This document shows positions 51,506-60,111 of a stretch of 64,000 bases of DNA, piece after piece (position 1 is the stretch's first letter; each line of letters opens with the position of its first letter). Origin of the DNA: CAZYAK01 sp964403335 (GTDB taxonomy: Bacteria; Patescibacteriota; Gracilibacteria; Peribacterales; Peribacteraceae); NCBI GenBank assembly GCA_964403335.1, contig CAYOFI010000003.1:62001-126000 (forward strand). Direction: 5' to 3'. The notes below the pieces were generated by a model. It was not told where the DNA came from and did no database searches. It worked only from the letters and a program-made list of their open reading frames with translations. The translations under genes and the position numbers were made by a program.

Positions 51506-52702
51506 ATGAAGCGCCCGGGTTTCACGATCATCGAGATGCTCATCGTCATCGCCATCATCACGACGGCCATGGTGATGTCGTTGCCGTTGTATCGCGAATA
51601 TCAGATCCGTAGCGACCTGGATAACGCCGCGCAGTTGGCGACGCAGGGATTGTCGCGCGCGCGGTTGCTGTCCCAATCCGGCCAGGGCGGGGCGCAGTGG
51701 GGGTATCACGTCCCGTCGGGGACGTTGTACAAAGGGGCATCGTTCGCGACGCGCGATCCCGCTTTCGACGAAAGCTATCCCATGCCGTCGACCATCGCCG
51801 TGAACGGGCTTTTGGACGTGGAGTATTCGCGGGTCAAAGGCATTCCCGCATCCACCGGCACCATCGTGCTGAAGGCGCTCAATAACGACCAGCGGATCAT
51901 TCAGGTGCTGATCGGCGTGGATGCGCAAAACATTCCCGCGTACGCCGACGACACGCTGACGATCTGTCACGAACCCGCAACCCTCCATCAAACCATCGTC
52001 GTTCCGGATTCCACGTGGGCGTCGCATCAGGCGCACGGCGACACGCTGGGCCCTTGCGCGGGTGCGTCCAGCAGCGTGGCGTCATCCGTCCATAGCAGCG
52101 CCGCATCGTCCGCGGGGGGCACGTCATCGTGCGCCAAATTCACGGTGGCGGGCGATCAACTCATCAATCTGTCGCAGAACGCATCGGTGACGTTCACGAA
52201 CATGCTCAGTCAAATCACCTTCGGCGCGGGCGGGCCCGTGGTGCCGGTGCATGCGTGCTACAGCGTGGATGCCGGGACGTCGCTTGCCACGCTCTACGGC
52301 GGAAACGGCAATTGCAAGGGCAACGGCAACGCGTACGGCAATGCGGTCCAGCCGAACGGGACGGATACCAAAACCATCAATCTCTCCGCAGGCACCAAGT
52401 TGGCCGTGCAGATCATGGGGCGGTACAAACAAAACGGCTGGCTGGCGTTTGACGAGCGCTATTTGACCAACGATCACACGGGGCATGTGCTGGTGATGGA
52501 GAATGGCGATCTGCTCTCCAGTTATCCGGGTTTTGGCAATCAGACCTCGCTCAAAAATTATCTGATCACCAAAGGCAAAGCGAATTCTTCCGGTCGCATC
52601 ACCATCGGCAGCTGCGAGTTGCTGCTGGCGACGGAACTCAGTTCGCTCGGAACGAGTGCGGCGGATTTTCAGGATGACGTGATGATGATCTCGTTTAATT
52701 GA
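51506..52702 (+). CDS. Prepilin-like protein 1 (398 aa)
   Basis: A class III signal: MKRPG then FTIIEMLIVIAIITTAMVMS, with Glu at +5 of the mature protein. The mature protein is long, with a Ser/Ala-rich stretch (SSVASSVHSSAASSAGG) and a C-terminal domain of unknown fold containing a Cys pair. Probably a minor pseudopilin or tip adhesin. A TGC plus AACAAT -10 (51491-51499) lies six bases before the ATG, so it has its own leaderless promoter after the hairpin. Confidence 0.85.
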   Translation: MKRPGFTIIEMLIVIAIITTAMVMSLPLYREYQIRSDLDNAAQLATQGLSRARLLSQSGQGGAQWGYHVPSGTLYKGASFATRDPAFDESYPMPSTIAVNGLLDVEYSRVKGIPASTGTIVLKALNNDQRIIQVLIGVDAQNIPAYADDTLTICHEPATLHQTIVVPDSTWASHQAHGDTLGPCAGASSSVASSVHSSAASSAGGTSSCAKFTVAGDQLINLSQNASVTFTNMLSQITFGAGGPVVPVHACYSVDAGTSLATLYGGNGNCKGNGNAYGNAVQPNGTDTKTINLSAGTKLAVQIMGRYKQNGWLAFDERYLTNDHTGHVLVMENGDLLSSYPGFGNQTSLKNYLITKGKANSSGRITIGSCELLLATELSSLGTSAADFQDDVMMISFN

Positions 52703-52787
52703 AGGAGATCGAGGGCGTCAAAGAGGTCAAGGAATTGAACTTTTCCTTGACGCCCTTGATCTCCTCGATCTCTTTGATCTCTTCTTC
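52703..52787. repeat. Period-9 GAGATCGAG hairpin after prepilin-like protein 1
   Basis: Starts at the base after the stop codon. The left arm has GGAGATCGA, GGGCGTCAA, AGAGGTCAA; the right arm is complementary, with TTGACGCCC, TTGATCTCC and TCGATCTCT. Same family as 32193 and 51327. Confidence 0.85.
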
Positions 52788-52805
52788 AATGCTACGATAG
52801 CCACC

Positions 52806-54275
52806 ATCGATCGTCATCGCACTCTCAACGGCCGCCCCGGATTCTTGCTCTTGGAAACTCTCTTAGGCATCTGCTTGTTCGCCATGTTCTTGCTGGCCAC
52901 CGGTCTGACGCTTCTCTATGGCCAACAGAACACGGCTGCGGGAGGCGACCGCGTGCGCGCGACGTACGCCGCCATCAGCGCGATCGAGGCGGCGCACAGC
53001 ATTCGCGACGGATCGTTCGCCGGGCTCACGGCCGGCACGCATGGGTACGCGTTGAACGGGGCACACACGTGGGTGTTCAGCGGCACCTCCATGACGGTGA
53101 GCGGCGGGTATGTCACGGCGCTTTCCGCATCGTCGGCATCCACCGATTGGGTGAGTCTGACCTCCGTCGTGGATTGGCAGCACGGCATCTTCCGCGCGGG
53201 AAGAGTGACACTCAAAACCGAACTCACCAACTGGCGGACCACGCGTGCGACGGGCGACTGGTCGGGGCTGAGCCTGCAGGGAACGTACGACGCCGGAAGC
53301 AACATCGATTTCAACGATATCGCCGTCTCCGGCAACTATGCGTTCGTGACGACGGAAACGAGCGGCGGCGGCCCGGGCATCTATATTTTTGATATCAGCA
53401 ACCTCGCGTCTCCCGCGCGCGTCGCCGCCAGCGCATCGTTCGGCCGCGCCGCGTACGGCATCGTCGTGAAGGGCTCCGTGTTCTATGTGCTGACCGATGA
53501 TCCGTCCGCGGAGATCCGTGCCTACAGCGTCGGGACACCGACGGTGTTCGACGCGTCCGCGAATCTTCTCACGACGTATAATTTGTCGGGTTCCGCGCTT
53601 GCCACGTCGTTGGACATCGAGGGATCCACTCTCGTCGTCGGCGCCCAATATGATGCGACCAACGCGGAGCTGTACAGCTTTGATATTTCCAGTCCCACCG
53701 CCATCGTCGCGCGGGGCAATTTGCAAGTGGCCGCAGGCGTGAACGGCGTGGCTGTCTCCGGAACGGGAGTCTTTTTGGCGACTGCCGATACGGCGGGAGA
53801 GATGACGGAAGCGGTCTTGAGCGGCACGGGCGGACTGTCGTATCCCGTCACTCCCCAATACAACCTCACCAGTACGGAAGTAGGTCGCAGCATCGCGGTC
53901 TCCGGAACGTCCGCCGTGCTTGGACGCCTGCGCGGAACATCCATTCAGGAGATGGTGCTGCTGAACGGCAAGTTCGGCGGCGGGTCGCCTCCTCCGTCGC
54001 CCGGACCGTGGTACCACGAGGGGAGCGGAAGCGTCGTGGCCGTGGATATGGACGGCAGCAGGTGTTACGCGTTCCTGGCCGCAGACAGCAGCGGCAAGGC
54101 CGTGCAAGTGGTGCATCTCAAAAACAGCGCGCTCCCGGAATCCGCCACGTACAACTCCACGTACGGCCGCGCCCGCGGATTATTCTATGATCTGTCGCGT
54201 GATCGTTTGCTGACGGTGACGCGCAGAGCGTTCCTTATTTTCCAACCGAGCGGCAGTGCGAGTACTTGTTTGTGA
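52806..54275 (+). CDS. Prepilin-like protein 2 with propeller-like repeats, apparent non-canonical start
   Basis: About 489 residues. The frame contains a clear prepilin site, GRPG then FLLLETLLGICLFAMFLLAT with Glu at +5, but no ATG, GTG or TTG precedes it. The first such codon in frame is the TTG at 52845, inside the hydrophobic helix. An extended -10 TGC TACGAT (52790-52798) lies 7 bases before ATC at 52806, so an ATC start on a leaderless mRNA is my best guess. The mature protein has LVIVD-type repeats (GIYIFDISNLASPARVAASA; AELYSFDISSPTAIVARGNL) forming a probable beta-propeller. Confidence 0.75.
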   Translation: MDRHRTLNGRPGFLLLETLLGICLFAMFLLATGLTLLYGQQNTAAGGDRVRATYAAISAIEAAHSIRDGSFAGLTAGTHGYALNGAHTWVFSGTSMTVSGGYVTALSASSASTDWVSLTSVVDWQHGIFRAGRVTLKTELTNWRTTRATGDWSGLSLQGTYDAGSNIDFNDIAVSGNYAFVTTETSGGGPGIYIFDISNLASPARVAASASFGRAAYGIVVKGSVFYVLTDDPSAEIRAYSVGTPTVFDASANLLTTYNLSGSALATSLDIEGSTLVVGAQYDATNAELYSFDISSPTAIVARGNLQVAAGVNGVAVSGTGVFLATADTAGEMTEAVLSGTGGLSYPVTPQYNLTSTEVGRSIAVSGTSAVLGRLRGTSIQEMVLLNGKFGGGSPPPSPGPWYHEGSGSVVAVDMDGSRCYAFLAADSSGKAVQVVHLKNSALPESATYNSTYGRARGLFYDLSRDRLLTVTRRAFLIFQPSGSASTCL

Positions 54276-54276
54276 T

Positions 54277-54810
54277 ATGAAAATTCTGCATTCCACCATG
54301 GGCAAATTGAGAATGGAAAATGGAAAATGGAAAATGATTGCAAAATCTTCACGATCAGAAGTACTTCCAAAATTCTCAATTCTCAATTCTCAATTTTCAA
54401 TTCCCGCGCGTCGGGGATATATCTTCCTGGTCTCCGTGCTCGTGATCGGCGCGATTTCCATTTCCACCGCGGTCACGCTCGTTCTGCTTGGTCTTGCGGC
54501 AACGCAGAGCGGCTTTTCCATTTCGCAATCCGCGCAAGCGTACGAGAACGCGCGCAGTTGCGTGGAGATGGCGCTGCGGTCCTTACGGTCCGACGTGTCG
54601 TACGGAGGGAATGGGACGGTGGCACTCTCCAGCGGCATCACGTGCACGCTGCGTTCCATCGGCGGGAGCGGGAATGACAATCGCACCATCTGCGCGGAGG
54701 GAACGACGTTGGGTCTGACCCGGCGCGTGCAAGTGCGCGTCGCGCATCTCTATCCCACCGTGCAAATTTCCGATTGGGAAGAGGTGGCGGACTTCACCTT
54801 CTGCACATGA
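54277..54810 (+). CDS. Prepilin-like protein 3 (PilX/GspK-like) with repeat-encoded leader
   Basis: About 177 residues. The hydrophobic helix GYIFLVSVLVIGAISISTAV follows PARRG and resembles minor pilins without Glu at +5. The C-terminal part is small with a Cys-containing loop. The first ~45 residues (MGKLRMENGKWKM ... FSILNSQFSIP) are encoded by a period-7 hairpin repeat, giving an unusually long leader. The ATG at 54277 is 1 nt after the previous stop; later starts (54298, 54316) are possible. Overlaps the next gene by ATGA. Confidence 0.75.
   Translation: MKILHSTMGKLRMENGKWKMIAKSSRSEVLPKFSILNSQFSIPARRGYIFLVSVLVIGAISISTAVTLVLLGLAATQSGFSISQSAQAYENARSCVEMALRSLRSDVSYGGNGTVALSSGITCTLRSIGGSGNDNRTICAEGTTLGLTRRVQVRVAHLYPTVQISDWEEVADFTFCT
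54298..54407. repeat. Period-7 hairpin inside the pseudopilin leader
   Basis: The left arm has heptads AATTGAG, AATGGAA, AATGGAA, AATGGAA; the right arm has ATTCTCA, ATTCTCA, ATTCTCA, ATTTTCA. It resembles 36704-36800, which is intergenic. Here the arms are read as protein. Confidence 0.8.
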
Positions 54811-55463
54811 TCGCCTCACCTCTCCGTCACCGGCGCGTCGGCGCTCTCCGCAAGGGGATGACGCTCGTGGAGCTGCTCATTTTTTTGGCGATCTTGGGCG
54901 TCTTGGCGTCCACGCTGTTGCCGTTGCTGTTCTCCACCACGGAAGACCGTCTGCTGCAGCAGACCGCGTCCATCGTGGAACAGAACGGTCAGCAGATTTT
55001 GCAGACGATCGGGTATCACGTGCGGCATGCGGAAAAAATTCTGGATCCGTCTCTGGGCTCCACGGGGTCGGTGCTCGCGGTGCAAACGGGATCGGGCGTC
55101 ACGGATCCCACCATCTTCGGCGTGAGCACGGGCGTGCTTCTGCTCGTGCGCAGCACCGTCAAAGAGGCCGTCAGTTCCACGCAGGTGTCGGTGGGAAATT
55201 TTGAAGTCTACAACACGTCGCTGTCCGCCTCGCGCCAGAGCGTACGCGTGCGTTTCTCGTTGACGCGCACCATCCGCCTGCAGGCGCCACGCACGTATAC
55301 GCGCCGCTTCGAAGCGGTGTTCGTTCTCCAGCCGGATGACATTCTCGACGGGAATCCCTGCGGATGCGCCGTGCCGGGATGCGGGGCGGGAGGCGTGTAC
55401 GCGTGGCAGGTGTGCCAAGCGGGATCGTGCCTCACCGCGGAAACGCAGATGGTGTGTCGCTGA
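54807..55463 (+). CDS. Prepilin-like protein 4 (218 aa)
   Basis: A class III leader ending RKG, then MTLVELLIFLAILGVLASTL with Glu at +5. The mature protein resembles GspJ/PilW-type minor pseudopilins in size and ends in a Cys-rich tail (CGCAVPGCGAGGVYAWQVC). The ATG at 54807 overlaps the upstream stop. The Cys tail may be disulfide-bonded outside the cell. Confidence 0.85.
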   Translation: MIASPLRHRRVGALRKGMTLVELLIFLAILGVLASTLLPLLFSTTEDRLLQQTASIVEQNGQQILQTIGYHVRHAEKILDPSLGSTGSVLAVQTGSGVTDPTIFGVSTGVLLLVRSTVKEAVSSTQVSVGNFEVYNTSLSASRQSVRVRFSLTRTIRLQAPRTYTRRFEAVFVLQPDDILDGNPCGCAVPGCGAGGVYAWQVCQAGSCLTAETQMVCR

Positions 55464-55623
55464 TGCGGCTTTGCACGCATACTGTGCAGAATTTCTCCGT
55501 GTACTCTTCGCAAAACGCGTCAAGCGGAAAGGAAATTTCTGCGGCACGAACTTGTTATACTTTCGCGCAATGGCGGGGAAGTCCTCCGCCGCTTCCCTCT
55601 CTTTTTCTTTTTTCCTCCTTCCT

Positions 55624-56088
55624 ATGCGTCTCTCCTCCTCCCGCCAGGGCTTCACGCTCATCGAGCTTTTGCTCGTCATCGGTATCATCGCCATCTTGGC
55701 GTCCATCGTCATCGTGGCCATCAACCCCACCAAACAATTGGGTGACGCGCGCGACGCGCAACGCCGTTCCGACGTGAACACGATCTTGAACGCGGTGTAT
55801 CAGTATGCGATCGATAACAACGGAAACCTCCCGAGCGGTATCCCGACCACCACGCCGAAGGTCATCTGTCAGGTGGATGTCGATCCGACGGCATGTGTCG
55901 CCGCACCGTATCTTGGAGTCAGCCTCCGCCAGCTCAGCGGCTCCTACCTCGTGAGCATCCCCCGCGATCCGCGCGTGACGGCTACGGGCACAGGCACCCG
56001 CTACAACATCGTCCGCGACGCCAACGGCCGCATCACGGTCAACGCGCCGGGCGCAGAGCAGGACACGAGCATCTCCGTGACCCGCTAA
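55624..56088 (+). CDS. Type IV major pilin-like protein
   Basis: A 154-residue prepilin. The leader MRLSSSRQG is followed by FTLIELLLVIGIIAILASIV with Glu at +5, then a globular domain with INPTKQLGDARDAQRRSDVN and a Cys pair (CQVDVDPTAC). This is the most typical pilin in the window and is followed by a strong terminator, so it is probably the major subunit. An in-frame ATG at 55570 lies 8 bases after TATACT (55556-55561) and would give a 25-residue leader; given the leaderless pattern it may be the real start. Confidence 0.88.
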   Translation: MRLSSSRQGFTLIELLLVIGIIAILASIVIVAINPTKQLGDARDAQRRSDVNTILNAVYQYAIDNNGNLPSGIPTTTPKVICQVDVDPTACVAAPYLGVSLRQLSGSYLVSIPRDPRVTATGTGTRYNIVRDANGRITVNAPGAEQDTSISVTR

Positions 56089-56114
56089 GCCGGTTTCTTC
56101 CAAGAAATCCCAAG

Positions 56115-56140
56115 ACACCCCCGCAAGGGGGTGTTTTTTT
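56115..56140 (+). terminator. Terminator of the pilin genes
   Basis: ACACCCCCGCAAGGGGGTGT followed by a run of T. Confidence 0.93.
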
Positions 56141-56256
56141 GGCTTATAGAAGACAAAAATGGAAATTTGACACCATGAAAATATGGGGCAAATCAGTACC
56201 ATTGCCCATGTCAGAACTGCCCGAAAAACGGTATAATGATGAGAAAAACACACTCC

Positions 56257-58542
56257 ATGCCTCCGCGCTCTTCCGTCCCCAAAACGGCCAAAAACGCTCC
56301 TGTCACCGGACAATTCCCGGCGCATGAACAGCCGCTGAAATTGACGGGGACGCCAGCCCGCAGCTCGCTGCGGAGGAAGATGACGTTCGCTTTCGCGGGC
56401 GTGACCGTCCTGACGATTGTGATTTCGGGATGCACAGCGTTCACCATCGCGCGGTCCGTGCTCTCATCCCGTGTGCTGGATCAGGTGGGCGTCATGGCCA
56501 CGGTCCGTGAAGATTATTTGGAGAAGGCATTGCAGAGCGAGCGCGAACAGACCTCCGCGGCGGCTCTCCGTCCGGAATTGCATGAGGCGATTGCCCCGGA
56601 GACCGCGAGTGCGCTCGTTACGTCGCTCTTCGCACATCTGCGTGGACAGAACGTCTATACGCTCGGTGTCACGCTCTACACGCCTCGCGGCGGTGTCATC
56701 GCCTCCACCGGAGACCGCAGTGAAGCGTTGCCGGACACAATAGCGGGTAGTGTGCTGATCCCGTTCATCGACCGCAAAGAGGGCTGGATTGCCAGCGATG
56801 TCTACGTGCCGCTGACCTCGGCCGACGGCACGCTCACCGGCTATCTGGCTGCGCGGTACGACGTGTTTCCGATCTTGGCCGCGATCTTCTCTCCCGCCTC
56901 CTTGGGGCGCGATGCGGAGATTACGTTGAGTACCGAACAGGACGGAGACATTTACATCTTGCAGCATTCGCGCACGGATCCTTTGCGCAGTTATCGCTTG
57001 GGAAGCGCCGACGAGACGCACTTGTACGGCACGCCGCTCGTGCGCGCAGCGGAGGGCGAAGAAGGAGTCGGCCGCATGCAGGACGACCGCGGGCGCGACG
57101 TGTTCGCGGCGTACCGTTACTTGCCCTCCATGGGGTGGGGCATGTCGGTGGATGTTCCCGCGGAGAGCGCGCTCTATGGCATTTCCATTCTGGCGATCTC
57201 GCTCGCAGTCATCGGCGCGTTGCTGCTGCTTCTGGCATGCATGCTCGCGTATATTTTCTCACGGCACATCACGGGACCGCTCACGCATTTGTCCCAGAAG
57301 ATGCGGCAACTGAAGCCCGGTCAGTGGGACTTCCGCCGCACGGTGACAAGCGGGGATGAAGTGGAAGTGCTGGATGCGGCATTCGCCGAACTCACAGGCC
57401 GTTTGCATGGCATCTACGACACATTGGAAGACACCATTGCCGAACGCACGGCGGAGCTGCGCAAAGAGTCGGCATTGGATCGCGCGATTTTGGAGACCAT
57501 CGAGTACGGCGTGGTTGCGGTGGATCCTGAAGGCATTATTACTGACGTGAACCCGGCTGCATTGCAGCTGCTCGGGTGGGAGGAAAAGGACGTCATCGGC
57601 AAGCAGAGCACGCTTATTCTCCAATATGCGCAACGCCGCAAAACTTTGCCGAATAACGAACATCCCGTCACCACCACGCTCCGGGGCAACCAGAGTTTCC
57701 GCTCGCGCGCATCCAACCACCCCAGCTTGCTGCGGAAAAATCAGACATTGCTGCCCGTTACGTTCCTCGTGACCCCGCTCCTGCAGGGCAAAAAATTATT
57801 GGGCGCCATCGCGGTGTTCCAGGATATGACCGAAGAGCGCCAGATTGATTACCTCAAATCCGAATTCATTTCGCTCGCATCGCACCAATTGCGCACGCCG
57901 CTCTCTTCCATCCGCTGGTACGTGGAATTGATGGCGGGGGAAGAGAAGAGTGCCATGACCGCGGATCAAAAATCCTACTTCAAGGAGATCGACAAGGCGG
58001 CCAAGCGCATGGCGAGTTTGCTGGAAGCCTTGCTGCATGTCGCCAAGTTGGAAGGCGGCGGCGTGGTGGCGGAATTGCACGAAGAGGATTTGCGCGCCGT
58101 TGCGGAACAGATCGCGGACGAGTGGAGCCCGTCCATGAAGGAAAAAGGAGTGTCCTTCACCGTGATCCTGCCGCCGCCGGGAACCATTGTCCGCACGGAC
58201 CCGGTTCTGTTGCAGGTGGTCGTCCAGAATTTCTTGAACAATTCCATGAAGTACACACCCAAGGGCAAAGAGATCACGCTCAGCATCCGGCGCGAGGGCG
58301 CAAAGTTCATTCTGTCGGTGCGTGATACGGGAGTCGGCATTCCCACTGCCGAGCAGCGCCGCGTCTTCGAAAAATTCTTCCGCGCCCACAACGTCCGCCA
58401 GATGGACACCGACGGCACGGGATTGGGCCTCTATATGAGCAAAGCCATCGCCGAAAAACTGGGCGGCGCCATCTTCTTCGAAAGCCAGGAGGGACGGGGG
58501 AGCACGTTCACGTTGGTGTTGCCGGGGAGGAAAGGGGCGTGA
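56257..58542 (+). CDS. Membrane sensor histidine kinase (Cache-like, HAMP, PAS, HisKA, HATPase)
   Basis: About 761 residues. Order: transmembrane helix near 42-66, extracytoplasmic sensor of about 230 residues (Cache-like), second transmembrane helix (ISLAVIGALLLLLACMLAYI) and HAMP (HITGPLTHLSQKMRQLKPGQ). Then PAS (LETIEYGVVAVDPEGIITDV), HisKA with the phospho-His in SLASHQLRTPLSS near residue 545 and HATPase boxes NNSMKYTPKGKEI, DTGVGIP and GTGLGLYMSKAI. The first frame ATG (56236) lies inside TATAAT (56232-56237), so transcription starts after it and 56257 is the first usable ATG. No adjacent response regulator; the CheY-like protein of the pilus operon is a candidate partner. Confidence 0.92.
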   Translation: MPPRSSVPKTAKNAPVTGQFPAHEQPLKLTGTPARSSLRRKMTFAFAGVTVLTIVISGCTAFTIARSVLSSRVLDQVGVMATVREDYLEKALQSEREQTSAAALRPELHEAIAPETASALVTSLFAHLRGQNVYTLGVTLYTPRGGVIASTGDRSEALPDTIAGSVLIPFIDRKEGWIASDVYVPLTSADGTLTGYLAARYDVFPILAAIFSPASLGRDAEITLSTEQDGDIYILQHSRTDPLRSYRLGSADETHLYGTPLVRAAEGEEGVGRMQDDRGRDVFAAYRYLPSMGWGMSVDVPAESALYGISILAISLAVIGALLLLLACMLAYIFSRHITGPLTHLSQKMRQLKPGQWDFRRTVTSGDEVEVLDAAFAELTGRLHGIYDTLEDTIAERTAELRKESALDRAILETIEYGVVAVDPEGIITDVNPAALQLLGWEEKDVIGKQSTLILQYAQRRKTLPNNEHPVTTTLRGNQSFRSRASNHPSLLRKNQTLLPVTFLVTPLLQGKKLLGAIAVFQDMTEERQIDYLKSEFISLASHQLRTPLSSIRWYVELMAGEEKSAMTADQKSYFKEIDKAAKRMASLLEALLHVAKLEGGGVVAELHEEDLRAVAEQIADEWSPSMKEKGVSFTVILPPPGTIVRTDPVLLQVVVQNFLNNSMKYTPKGKEITLSIRREGAKFILSVRDTGVGIPTAEQRRVFEKFFRAHNVRQMDTDGTGLGLYMSKAIAEKLGGAIFFESQEGRGSTFTLVLPGRKGA

Positions 58543-58549
58543 TGAAGAT

Positions 58550-59704
58550 TTACGACGATTCTCCTTTCATAGGAAGGAATCCATTTTTATCTAACATTTG
58601 AATCACTCCTCTCATAAGAAAACTATTTGAGAATCGAATGGTATATTTTCGTGCACCAGGTTTAGTGGGCATAAGGAGTTTTTGCTCACGCATCCTTCTT
58701 ATAGTGCGAGATATTTCTTGCGGGAGCTTTTTCCCAACTATGGCAGGGAAATCACCTGCAACAATTGATTGATTTTCAACGGCTAATGTTAAGATCTTGG
58801 CATCTATATCAGAAATAATTTTACTTTTTTGAGCAGAGTCAATAGTGGGTATGAGGATTTTTTCTTTGAGGAAATCATATTGAGTAAGAAGATCGACTTT
58901 ATTAATTTCGTCCCTTAATCCAGACAGAACATACCTGCACCATTCCAGCACGCCTTCGGCTTTGCCGGTATCGGCTTGTGCAAGCATGGAATAATACTGA
59001 TTTCGATCGCTACAGAAGACTGCCGTAGGATTAATGATTCTCCCTTTTTCTAAATTAAAGCCCTGTTTTACCAGCATGGCATATGTGAGTAATCGGACGG
59101 TACGACCATTTCCGTTTCCAAAAGGATGGATCCAGGCAAATCTATGGTGCGCAACAGCCATTTTCAGCAAATCGTATTTGGGAGCATCTTCTCTATTTAT
59201 AAACTCGAAAAGTTCATTCATATATTCTTCAATCTGAATGAAATCAGGCGGAACATGAGGAGATCCAGAAATTTTCACATTTTTCTTCCTGTATTCACCG
59301 GGTGTCAAATCACCTTCTCGCTTTAAGTCTTTCACAACCATTTTGTGCAATTCACTTATAAATGCTCTATTTAATGAGTGAGAAGGCACATGCTTTTCCA
59401 AAAAATCCATCGCTTGTTCCATATTCAAAATTTCTTTTATAGGATCGCTCGGCTCTTCTTTGTTGTCAGCAATTTTTGTTTCTATGAATTCTGCAACAGT
59501 TGTGTGATTACCTTCTATGCGTGCAGAACCGATACTTTCTAAGGTATGAAAAATATCTTTCAATTGTAAGAAAGTGCTACGAGGAGTTGTTCCGATAAGT
59601 TCTTGTTTACGCAAATAGTTCAAATCGATGATGATATCCGTAAGAGGTGAGTCAAAACGGGGTTCTGGTAGTTGTAATTCTTGATGCCTGAAATTGGATC
59701 TCAT
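58550..59704 (-). CDS. Fic-domain protein (AMPylase family) with N-terminal inhibitory motif
   Basis: A 384-residue protein. The N-terminal helix has SIGSARIEGNHTT, matching the (S/T)xxxE(G/N) inhibitory motif of class II Fic proteins. The Fic motif is HPFGNGNGRTVRLL near residue 195. A C-terminal winged-helix-like region (KLPQEISRTIRRMREQKLLM) follows. Such proteins transfer AMP or other nucleotides to target proteins and are often mobile. The gene is visibly A+T-richer than its neighbours and lies beside tRNA-Thr, suggesting transfer. TATAAT (59717-59712) sits 7 bases before the ATG at 59704, so the ATG at 59713, inside the -10, is rejected. Confidence 0.92.
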   Translation of the reverse strand: MRSNFRHQELQLPEPRFDSPLTDIIIDLNYLRKQELIGTTPRSTFLQLKDIFHTLESIGSARIEGNHTTVAEFIETKIADNKEEPSDPIKEILNMEQAMDFLEKHVPSHSLNRAFISELHKMVVKDLKREGDLTPGEYRKKNVKISGSPHVPPDFIQIEEYMNELFEFINREDAPKYDLLKMAVAHHRFAWIHPFGNGNGRTVRLLTYAMLVKQGFNLEKGRIINPTAVFCSDRNQYYSMLAQADTGKAEGVLEWCRYVLSGLRDEINKVDLLTQYDFLKEKILIPTIDSAQKSKIISDIDAKILTLAVENQSIVAGDFPAIVGKKLPQEISRTIRRMREQKLLMPTKPGARKYTIRFSNSFLMRGVIQMLDKNGFLPMKGESS

Positions 59705-59711
59705 ATTTAAC

Positions 59712-59717
59712 ATTATA
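59712..59717 (-). promoter_or_regulatory. Consensus leaderless -10 of the fic gene
   Basis: TATAAT on the minus strand, 7 bases before the ATG at 59704. The rest of the 175-bp spacer up to tRNA-Thr is A+T-rich, with a small hairpin TGGCTTATTAGCCA and several TTTAACAT-like words, but no gene. Confidence 0.65.
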
Positions 59718-59879
59718 CACCATAGGATTTAACAAAAAACATAAAATTAATGGCTTATTAGCCAATTTAGGCTGTTTTAACAACATATAAATTTTATGAC
59801 ATTTAACTAAAGTGGATTCCTGCAATTAACATTATTGTGGACCCGCATTTAACATGACTATCGAATTAGCAAATGTTTA

Positions 59880-59954
59880 TGGAGCCGCTTTGGGGATTTG
59901 AACCCCAGACCTACTCATTACAAGTGAGTTGCTCTACCACTGAGCTAAAGCGGC
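59880..59954 (-). tRNA. tRNA-Thr (anticodon TGT)
   Basis: A 75-nt cloverleaf on the minus strand. Acceptor GCCGCTT pairs with AAGCGGC, the anticodon stem encloses a loop with TGT, and the T arm has GGTTCAAATCC. CCA is encoded at its end (59882-59880). Confidence 0.96.
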
Positions 59955-60029
59955 ACTGGTTCCTATCATGTAGAAGATTTATCGCTTCGCAACCGAGCTT
60001 GCTTGTGTATGTGGCGCTTAGGCGCCACG

Positions 60030-60046
60030 CACTGAGCTAAAGCGGC
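60030..60046 (-). repeat. 17-bp duplicate of the tRNA-Thr 5' end
   Basis: CACTGAGCTAAAGCGGC is identical to 59938-59954, the first 17 nt of tRNA-Thr, 92 bp away. Between them is a palindrome GTGGCGCTTAGGCGCCAC (about 60011-60028). It could be an attachment-site scar or a remnant of a lost tandem tRNA. Confidence 0.75.
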
Positions 60047-60111
60047 TTAAAAGCTTCTTATAGATATCGTACCATTTACTTGTCCTGAAGCCCAAACTAC
60101 ATCAAAATAGG

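Noticed and set aside
51327..52787. Tandem units considered as CRISPR repeats
   Set aside because: Units are only 9 nt, without spacers, and form self-complementary arms; no cas genes are present.
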